Source: an uncultured Verrucomicrobiota bacterium | GTDB taxonomy: Bacteria; Verrucomicrobiota; Verrucomicrobiia; Limisphaerales; UBA1096 | Length of the DNA: 5,255 bases | Reading direction: 5' to 3' | Assembly: GCA_913045395.1 (NCBI GenBank) | Contig: CAJWPV010000132.1 | Span: 1-5,255 of the forward strand | Shown: one piece after another, positions 1 through 4,974 of the stretch | How positions within the stretch are numbered: position 1 is the stretch's first letter | How the letters are laid out: the number at the start of each line of letters is the position of its first letter | Program-made: the position numbers and the translations under genes | The notes under the pieces: model-generated | Told to the model about the DNA's origin: nothing | Databases searched by the model: none | What the model saw: only the letters and a program-made list of their open reading frames with translations

Positions 1-2
1 CC

Positions 3-2126
3 GGCAATGTCGCCCCGGCTGCCCCCGCCGCCGTGGTCGATCCTGCCGCCGTGGTCGATCCTGCCGCCGTGGCTGATCCTGCCGCCGCGCCTGCTGCCAA
101 TGACATAATCATCCCAATGGCCGACCTGCAACTGGTCAACATGCCGCTTGAGCAGTTCCTCGAGATCTACGCCAATTACGTCAAGCGCACCATCCTGCGC
201 GCTTCGGCATTGCCCAACCTCAACGTCACTCTCCAGGCACAGACGCCACTGACCGTCGATGAAGCCGTACAGGCCATGGACAGCGTACTCTCGCTCAACG
301 GCTACACCACCATTCCGGTGGGGGAGAAGTTTGTCACCTTCGTGCCCAGTGCCAATGCGTTGCAGGAAGGCGCGGCGTTCTCGACCATTACCAGTGCCGA
401 CGAACTGCCGGAGGCCAACCAATACATCACCCATATCACGCAGTTGAAAAACATGCTGCCCAGCGAGGCGGTTCCGATGCTCACTCCCATGGCCAAGAAT
501 GCGGCCGGCATCGTGGCGCTGGATGTCAGCAAGACACTTGTCCTGCGCGACAACTCATCCAACATCAAGAGGATGCTCGAGCTGCTCGAGCGCATTGATA
601 TCAAGCCGGAGGAAGACTATAAACTTAAGGTCATTCCGATTCGCTACGGTAAGGTGGAGGAGATCTATGCCACCATGCAGGACTTGATCACTGGCTCCGG
701 GGGATCCCGGCCGAGTCCATCCTCCAGCAGCTCGAGAACATCGCCCACTTCAAGGACTTCCTCCGGCCGGACCGGCTCTTCACGGACTTCCTCATCCAGC
801 CGTGGTGGGGTGAGATCCATGCAGGCGTCCTCATCCGGCAGCTCGTCCAACTCATTTCGCAACCGTCTGCAAGGCATCGTGAACCGTGCCGCCGGCGGCG
901 ACATCCAGATACTGGAGAATGCCCGTATTATTCCAGATTACAGATCCAATTCGCTTATCATATTCGCCAATGACGCTGACATGGTCAAGATCGACGAGAT
1001 TGTGACACACGTGGACAGTCTGTTGGCGCAGGTGCTCATTGAGGCCATCATCGTGAACGTGACCCTGACCGACGGGATGGAAATGGGCGTGAACGCCTTT
1101 ATGCATGAAGCGGCAGGACCGGGAGACACCCGTCACATTGGCGGTTTCATGAACGGCGGCCCTTCAACTGCCGGAGCCGCTCCCCCAACGCCTCCAACCG
1201 TCAACAACGGTGCGGGGGAAGGAGGTGGCGACAATGTTAGCAACGTGGCTGTTGCTGCCGGGAATGCTTTGGGCGCCCTCGGGGCCGGGGCATTGAGCGG
1301 TGGGTTCTCCTACATCAGTCGCTATGATAACTCCCTCGAGTTTGCCATGAGCGCCCTTGCCAACAGCAGCTCGGCCAAGGTACTGCAAACTCCGCGTGTT
1401 CAGACCAGCCACGCTGTCCCGGCGACATTCTTTAACGGAGAGCAGGTCCCTTATCAGGGGAGTAGCGGTTATGGTGGCGGTTATGGCGGCGGATATGGCG
1501 GATATGGCGGATATGGCGGATATGGCGGTGGTGGATACACTCAATTCCTGAATGTGGGTATCACCTTGGATGTGACGCCGTACATTACTCCCGATGACTT
1601 GGTTGTCATGGAGATTCAACAAACCATTTCCGAACTGGACGGCTTTATCGACATGGGCGGCGGGCAGCAGGGTAGCACTGGCATGAAGGCACCTCAAACC
1701 ACCGAGCGCGAGGCTGCTTCCACCGTCTCGGTTAGGGATGGGGACACGATTCTTCTAGGGGGCTTTATCCGCAATTCAAAGACTGGAACCGAGTCAGGCG
1801 TTCCGTTTCTGAAAGACATCCCTCTGCTGGGTAACCTGTTCAAGAATGAATCCAGCACGAACAAACGCTCGGAACTGCTCGTCCTGATCCGGCCAACAAT
1901 TCTTAAGTCGCCCGAGGACGCTGCCCTCATCGTTTCGCAGGAGCGCCAGCGTCTTCCCGGTATTCGCGAGGCTGAGGCCGAGTTCAAGGCCGACAACGAC
2001 GCGAGGCTTAAGAGGGTGGAAAGAAAGCTCTCAAAGCGAGAGCGTGGAGGGTTTTTCGAGCGGCAACCGACTCGCAAATTGGAACTGCCGAACCGCAAAA
2101 CGCAGTCCAAGCCGCCGTTCAAATAA
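3..2126 (+). CDS. gspD: GspD/PulD-type outer-membrane secretin, 5'-truncated by the window edge
   Basis: Secretins form the multimeric outer-membrane channel of type II secretion and related systems. The frame is open to the left edge, so the signal peptide and true start lie outside; residues here are counted from the GTG at 33 (697 codons). An Ala/Pro/Val/Asp repeat linker (1-22) leads to an N0-like domain (about 23-106), then a KH-like secretin_N domain (about 128-190) and a second one (about 196-328) interrupted by a Ser/Arg/Gly-rich tract (221-275). The secretin barrel domain begins at about 332 (QVLIEAIIVNVTL), has a Gly/Ala/Pro-rich variable loop (361-424), the VPY gate motif at 472-474 followed by a Gly-Tyr repeat, and the family signature GVPFLKDIPLLGNLF at 589-603. 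A charged tail of about 60 residues follows. I count one secretin_N domain fewer than in classical GspD (N0 plus three). No other gsp gene is visible, so a type IV pilus or other secretin-based system is possible. Confidence 0.9.
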   Translation, partial: GNVAPAAPAAVVDPAAVVDPAAVADPAAAPAANDIIIPMADLQLVNMPLEQFLEIYANYVKRTILRASALPNLNVTLQAQTPLTVDEAVQAMDSVLSLNGYTTIPVGEKFVTFVPSANALQEGAAFSTITSADELPEANQYITHITQLKNMLPSEAVPMLTPMAKNAAGIVALDVSKTLVLRDNSSNIKRMLELLERIDIKPEEDYKLKVIPIRYGKVEEIYATMQDLITGSGGSRPSPSSSSSRTSPTSRTSSGRTGSSRTSSSSRGGVRSMQASSSGSSSNSFRNRLQGIVNRAAGGDIQILENARIIPDYRSNSLIIFANDADMVKIDEIVTHVDSLLAQVLIEAIIVNVTLTDGMEMGVNAFMHEAAGPGDTRHIGGFMNGGPSTAGAAPPTPPTVNNGAGEGGGDNVSNVAVAAGNALGALGAGALSGGFSYISRYDNSLEFAMSALANSSSAKVLQTPRVQTSHAVPATFFNGEQVPYQGSSGYGGGYGGGYGGYGGYGGYGGGGYTQFLNVGITLDVTPYITPDDLVVMEIQQTISELDGFIDMGGGQQGSTGMKAPQTTEREAASTVSVRDGDTILLGGFIRNSKTGTESGVPFLKDIPLLGNLFKNESSTNKRSELLVLIRPTILKSPEDAALIVSQERQRLPGIREAEAEFKADNDARLKRVERKLSKRERGGFFERQPTRKLELPNRKTQSKPPFK
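33..86 (+). repeat. Three 18-bp tandem repeats coding for (V-V/A-D-P-A-A)x3
   Basis: Units at 33-50, 51-68 and 69-86 read GTGGTCGATCCTGCCGCC, the same again, and one with GGCTGAT in place of GGTCGAT. They are in frame with the secretin gene and encode VVDPAA, VVDPAA, VADPAA, flanked by further Ala/Pro residues. The near identity at DNA level points to recent duplication. The peptide looks like a flexible linker between an upstream N-terminal part, possibly just after a signal peptide, and the N0-like domain. Because the repeat includes GTG codons, the GTG at 33 should not be taken as the real start. Confidence 0.9.
693..857 (+). repeat. Ser/Arg/Thr/Gly low-complexity tract inside a secretin N domain
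   Basis: This segment codes for residues 221-275 of the secretin, where Ser, Arg, Thr, Gly and Pro make up nearly everything. It sits between the strand-helix part of the second secretin_N domain (ending MQDLIT) and its second half (starting near IQILENARIIPDYRSNSLIIF). GspD proteins commonly carry a disordered loop at this place; here it is long and strongly basic. Ser codons are mixed (TCC, AGC, TCA, TCG), so it is low complexity rather than an exact DNA repeat. Confidence 0.8.
1467..1537 (+). repeat. 9-bp GGATATGGC repeats coding for a Gly-Tyr-rich insert at the secretin gate
   Basis: Four exact GGATATGGC units stand at 1491-1499, 1500-1508, 1509-1517 and 1518-1526, preceded by degenerate GGTTATGGT/GGC units from 1467 and closed by GGTGGTGGATAC. 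They are in frame and give a run of Gly and Tyr (residues 479-502) between the VPYQ motif and the strand starting TQFLNVGITLDV. In known secretin structures the segment after the VP motif forms the central gate, so the repeat probably adds a flexible, aromatic loop there. The exact units suggest copy number could vary by slippage. Confidence 0.9.
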
Positions 2127-3528
2127 TCTTCGCGTACAGCCTCCCGTACTCGGCCGTGGTTTGCCTCCACGAAAAGTCGGCCCGCATGCCATTGTCGCGC
2201 ACCTTGGCCAGGTTCTTGGGCTTGGCGTAAAGCGCCAGTGCGCGGCCAAGCGCTTGGCCAAGTGCCTCCGCCGAGCAGTCGCCAAACTTGATGCCGGTCG
2301 CTGTGTCCTGCCCTTGGCCAAGATCGATCACCGAGTCGTCCAACCCCCCGGTGGCGTGTACGATGGGTACTGAGCCGTAGCGCAGGCTATAAAGTTGGTT
2401 CAGGCCGCACGGTTCAAAGCGGGATGGCATCACATAAAAATCACTGCCGGCCTCGATGCGGTGTGCCAAGCCTTTGTCGTAGCCGATTTTCATAGCAATC
2501 TGTTTGGGATGCCGCTTGGCCAAGCTGCTCATCGCTCGTTCAAGGAACCGATCACCCATTCCCAGGCCGGCAAACTGAAATGCCGCTTCATCACCGAGTC
2601 GCTCCTCCAGCGCGTCGATCAAAATATCGATGCCCTTTTGCTCCGTGAAACGGCTGATGTTGCCGAACAGCGGCACAGTGTCGCATGCCGGCAGGCCAAT
2701 CTCCTGTTGCAGCGTCTGTTTGTTGGCAGACTTGCCGTCGAGCGAGTCTGCGCAGTAGGCGGCCGAGAGATGCGGATTATTCGTCGTGTTCCACTCAGTG
2801 TAGTCAACCCCGTTTAGCACGCCGGCCAAGGTATCGCCCCTGGCCTGAAACACACCTTCGAGGCCGCAGCCGTATTGCTGTGTGAACAACTCGCGGGCGT
2901 AGCGTGGGCTCACGGTAGTGACGAGGTCGGCGAACACGATGCCGCCCTTGAGGAAGTTGACTTCGCCGTGGAACTCGAGTTGGCGCCAGTCAAAATACGC
3001 CTTCGGCAGGCCGGTCAGATCAAACTTGTCAGCGGTGAAGCGCCCCTGGTATGCGGCGTTGTGGATGGTGAAAACCTTACCGACTCGTTCGCAACCAAGT
3101 AGCGGCATGACGAGGCCGCTTTGCCAGTCGTGTGCATGGACGATTTCCAGATCCAAGTGCTCAGGCTTGGTCAAGCGGGAGACACACTTGGAAAAAAAAA
3201 TGAACCGCTCAGCATCGTCGTCCTGGCCGTAAAGGCTTTCTCGATCGAACAATTCCGGTTGGTCGATGAACAGCACGGTCAGGTTTGGCTCCTGCTCGAG
3301 TCTCCAAACCTTGGCTTGCAACTTCGCTTGGCCAAGCGGGACTTGCAGCTCAATGCCGCTTGGCCCGATATCGTCGAGTTTCTCGCGGATGCCGCGGTAC
3401 AACGGCGTGACGAGGGTGACGGTGTGCCCGGCCGCAGCCTGAGCCCTGGCCAGTGCCGCAGTGGCATCCGCCAGCCCGCCCGTCTTGGAATATGGAAACA
3501 CCTCGCTGCTGGCGTGGAGGATGTTCAT
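2119..3528 (-). CDS. glgA: Glycogen synthase (ADP/UDP-glucose:alpha-1,4-glucan glucosyltransferase, GT5)
   Basis: The product (469 aa, the usual GlgA length) transfers glucose from a nucleotide sugar, usually ADP-glucose in bacteria, to the non-reducing end of a growing alpha-1,4-glucan in the cytoplasm. The GT-B fold shows at both ends: the N-terminal sugar-nucleotide motif KTGGLAD with K15, HAHDWQSGL (131-139), HNAAYQG (156-162, H156), LNGVDYTEW (238-246), SRFTEQKG (292-299, with R293 and K298 matching the phosphate-contacting pair of the E. coli enzyme), and the C-terminal block PSRFEPCGLNQLYSLRYG (368-385, E372 and C374) followed by TGGLDDSV. All expected catalytic residues are present. 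The ATG at 3528 gives the standard M-N-I-L-H-A-S-S-E start; no Shine-Dalgarno is visible. It lies 21 bp after serS on the same strand, so co-transcription is likely. No glgB or glgC is in view. The last 8 bp overlap the end of the secretin gene. Confidence 0.96.
   Translation of the reverse strand: MNILHASSEVFPYSKTGGLADATAALARAQAAAGHTVTLVTPLYRGIREKLDDIGPSGIELQVPLGQAKLQAKVWRLEQEPNLTVLFIDQPELFDRESLYGQDDDAERFIFFSKCVSRLTKPEHLDLEIVHAHDWQSGLVMPLLGCERVGKVFTIHNAAYQGRFTADKFDLTGLPKAYFDWRQLEFHGEVNFLKGGIVFADLVTTVSPRYARELFTQQYGCGLEGVFQARGDTLAGVLNGVDYTEWNTTNNPHLSAAYCADSLDGKSANKQTLQQEIGLPACDTVPLFGNISRFTEQKGIDILIDALEERLGDEAAFQFAGLGMGDRFLERAMSSLAKRHPKQIAMKIGYDKGLAHRIEAGSDFYVMPSRFEPCGLNQLYSLRYGSVPIVHATGGLDDSVIDLGQGQDTATGIKFGDCSAEALGQALGRALALYAKPKNLAKVRDNGMRADFSWRQTTAEYGRLYAKII
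2244..2261. repeat. 16-bp perfect palindrome GGCCAAGCGCTTGGCC overlapping a TTGGCCAA site
   Basis: Bases 2244-2259 are a perfect inverted repeat, and TTGGCCAA follows at 2254-2261, overlapping it. The site is inside glgA, in the codons for Leu-Gly-Gln-Ala-Leu-Gly near the C-terminus, about 120 bp before the stop codon. It is the densest cluster of the GGCCAAG/CTTGGCC word that recurs across the window. A hairpin in RNA is possible, but there is no T tract after it in either direction, so I do not call it a terminator. Confidence 0.75.
2314..2321. repeat. TTGGCCAA iterated palindrome
   Basis: Exact copy of the 8-bp palindrome within glgA, read as Leu-Gly-Gln (CTT GGC CAA) in the gene. It is one of five exact copies in the window. 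Confidence 0.6.
2514..2525. repeat. GCTTGGCCAAGC 12-bp iterated palindrome, copy 1
   Basis: Perfect 12-bp palindrome within glgA, read in the gene as Leu-Ala-Lys (TTG GCC AAG). The same 12-mer occurs at 3326-3337 in a different codon register, which argues that it is not simply a repeated peptide. Confidence 0.65.
3192..3200 (-). repeat. T9 homopolymer inside glgA
   Basis: Nine A on the plus strand, hence T9 on the glgA coding strand, spanning codons for I110, F111, F112 and the first base of S113 (ATT TTT TTT TCC). The gene is intact as read. Such a run is unusual in a GC-rich coding region, since TTC was available for both Phe codons, and it is a possible site of polymerase slippage. Confidence 0.85.
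3326..3337. repeat. GCTTGGCCAAGC 12-bp iterated palindrome, copy 2
   Basis: Second exact copy of the 12-bp palindrome, in the N-terminal third of glgA, read there as Leu-Gly-Gln-Ala (CTT GGC CAA GCG). A partial copy, CTTGGCC, follows at 3359-3365. Confidence 0.65.
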
Positions 3529-3549
3529 GACGAGAGCGCGACCGGAAAA

Positions 3550-4854
3550 TCAGTTCGCAGGAATGCGCTCGGCACGCAGGTACGGCTGGATTGGCTCCGG
3601 AATGAGGATGCTGCCGTCCGGTTGCTGATAGGTTTCAATGAGTGCGACGAACAGGCGCGCGAGCGCCGTGCCGCTGCCGTTGAGAATATGCGGATGCCGG
3701 TTTTTGCCACCATCGTCCTTGTAGCGCAGGTTCATGCGTCGGGCCTGGTAGTCCTCGCAGTTGGAGCAGCTGGACACCTCGAGGTAGTCGCCCTGGCCCG
3801 GCGCCCAGACCTCGATGTCGTAGGTGGTCGCGCTGCCGAAGCTCATGTCAGCGGTGCAGAGTTGCAGGATGCGGTAGTGGAGGTTGAGCGACTGCAGCAC
3901 CTTCTCGGCGTGGCCGAGCATCCTGTCGAGTTCGCTGTAACTGCCTTCCGGCTCGACGATCTTGATGAGTTCGACCTTGTCGAACTGGTGCACGCGGATC
4001 ATGCCGCGTGTGCCGACCCCGGCGGCGCCGGCCTCGGCCCGGAAGCAGGGGCTGTAGGCGCAGTAGTTTTTCGGCAGCTCGCCGGCCTTGAGCAGTTCCT
4101 CGCGGTGGATGTTGGCGACCGGCGCCTCGGCGGTGGGGACAAGGTACAGTTTGCCCCGGCTCTCCTCGTCGAGCCCTTCCTGCACCATGTAGGCCTGGTC
4201 CTCGAACTTGGGAAACTGGCCAACGCCGATCATGCAGTCGTGGTCGACCATGAAAGGCGGCGATACCTCGGTGTAGCCGTGCTCGTGCACGTGCAGGTCA
4301 AGCAGGTACTGGATCAGCGCCCGCTCGAGCCTTGCTCCCCAGCCGCTGTATAGCAGGAAGCCGCTGCCAGCGAGCTTGGCCCCCCGGGCGAAGTCCACCA
4401 GACCGAGGCTTTCGCAAAGTTCGGTGTGAGGTTTCGGTTCGAAATCGTGGTTTGGCTTTTCACCCCACTGGCGGATTTCCCGATTGTCCTCCTCGCTGGC
4501 ACCGACCGGCACATCGGCGTGCGGGAGGTTGGGCAAGCGCAATAGTGTGTCGCGCAGCTCGGCGTCGGCTTGGGCGGTTTGGTTGTCCAGCTCGGAAATC
4601 TGGTCGCCGATATCGCGGACCTCGGCTTTTTTAGCCTCGGCGTCGGCGCTCTTTTTCTGGCCCATGAGCATGCCGATTTCCTTCGAGGCGGCGTTGCGCC
4701 TGGCCTTGAGTTCCTCGACAGCGGTGATGGCTTCGCGCCGCTCGGCGTCGAGCCGCACGACAACGTCCACCTTGGCTGCAAATTCCTCCCCCCGGGTGGC
4801 GAGGCGTTCGCGGACGAGATCGGGGGTGTCCCGAAATTGTCTGATATCCAGCAC
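3550..4854 (-). CDS. serS: Seryl-tRNA synthetase (class II, cytoplasmic)
   Basis: SerRS charges tRNA-Ser (and tRNA-Sec where present) with serine using ATP. With the GTG start at 4854 the protein has 434 aa, normal for the bacterial enzyme. It begins V(M)LDIRQFRD, the typical SerRS opening. Residues about 28-105 are rich in Lys, Glu, Ala and Arg and form the antiparallel coiled-coil arm that holds the tRNA. The catalytic core shows motif 1 around 179-200 (ending EVSPP), the serine-binding TAE at 241-243, motif 2 FRAEAGAAGVGTRG (271-284) followed by HQFDKVEL, SSCSNCEDYQARR (361-373), and motif 3 LNGSGTALAR (391-400) with its ATP-binding Arg400. No core residue looks missing. An in-frame ATG at 4920 would add 22 mostly Pro-rich residues without family resemblance, so I reject it. 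No Shine-Dalgarno precedes the GTG; the predicted -10 box ends only 7 bp upstream. glgA follows after 21 bp. Confidence 0.96.
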   Translation of the reverse strand: MLDIRQFRDTPDLVRERLATRGEEFAAKVDVVVRLDAERREAITAVEELKARRNAASKEIGMLMGQKKSADAEAKKAEVRDIGDQISELDNQTAQADAELRDTLLRLPNLPHADVPVGASEEDNREIRQWGEKPNHDFEPKPHTELCESLGLVDFARGAKLAGSGFLLYSGWGARLERALIQYLLDLHVHEHGYTEVSPPFMVDHDCMIGVGQFPKFEDQAYMVQEGLDEESRGKLYLVPTAEAPVANIHREELLKAGELPKNYCAYSPCFRAEAGAAGVGTRGMIRVHQFDKVELIKIVEPEGSYSELDRMLGHAEKVLQSLNLHYRILQLCTADMSFGSATTYDIEVWAPGQGDYLEVSSCSNCEDYQARRMNLRYKDDGGKNRHPHILNGSGTALARLFVALIETYQQPDGSILIPEPIQPYLRAERIPAN

Positions 4855-4861
4855 GGGCGGC

Positions 4862-4889
4862 AGTATAGGGAGGTTCGTTGGAGGCGCAA
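4862..4889 (-). promoter_or_regulatory. Candidate sigma70-type promoter for serS-glgA
   Basis: On the minus strand, TTGCGC (4889-4884), a 16-bp spacer and TATACT (4867-4862). The -10 box matches 5 of 6 consensus bases and the -35 box matches TTG plus one further base. The -10 box ends 7 bp before the GTG of serS, so transcription would start at or within a couple of bases of the start codon, giving a leaderless or near-leaderless mRNA. This fits the absence of a ribosome binding site. It is a prediction from sequence only. Confidence 0.5.
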
Positions 4890-4893
4890 GGCA

Positions 4894-4923
4894 TTGACTC
4901 GGTCGAGGTCGGGGGGGCATAAT
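4894..4923 (+). promoter_or_regulatory. Candidate sigma70-type promoter for the rightward VCBS-type gene
   Basis: TTGACT at 4894-4899 and CATAAT at 4918-4923, each 5 of 6 to consensus, with an 18-bp spacer. The expected transcription start is near 4930, leaving a leader of about 45 nt to the TTG at 4975 or about 126 nt to the ATG at 5056. The spacer ends in seven G (4911-4917) directly before the -10 box. Its -35 box lies only 4 bp from that of the opposing serS promoter. Confidence 0.5.
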
Positions 4924-4974
4924 CGCGGCTCGTTACCTTCACTGAAACCGGATAACCATCAACGCAACCCAACC

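Noticed and set aside
1164..1697. A 177-codon open frame on the minus strand inside the secretin gene
   Set aside because: Antisense shadow; its Ile-Ser-Ala repeats are simply the reverse reading of the Gly-Tyr DNA repeat.
3192..3200. Poly-T run as an intrinsic terminator within glgA
   Set aside because: No GC-rich hairpin directly precedes it on the coding strand, and it is inside an intact gene.
3529..3549. A promoter or terminator between serS and glgA
   Set aside because: Only 21 bp, with no hairpin and no recognisable -10 box; read-through from serS is simpler.
3121..4353. A 410-codon open frame on the plus strand across glgA and serS
   Set aside because: It lies antisense to two genes with unmistakable family motifs, shares their codon boundaries, and crosses the gap between them. 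Rarity of TTA, CTA and TCA codons in GC-rich genes leaves such antisense frames open. No recognisable protein motif.
4855..4920. ATG start for serS at 4920
   Set aside because: The added 22 residues are mostly Pro-rich and unlike any SerRS N-terminus, while the GTG at 4854 gives the typical MLDIRQFRD start and the -10 box would fall inside the longer gene.
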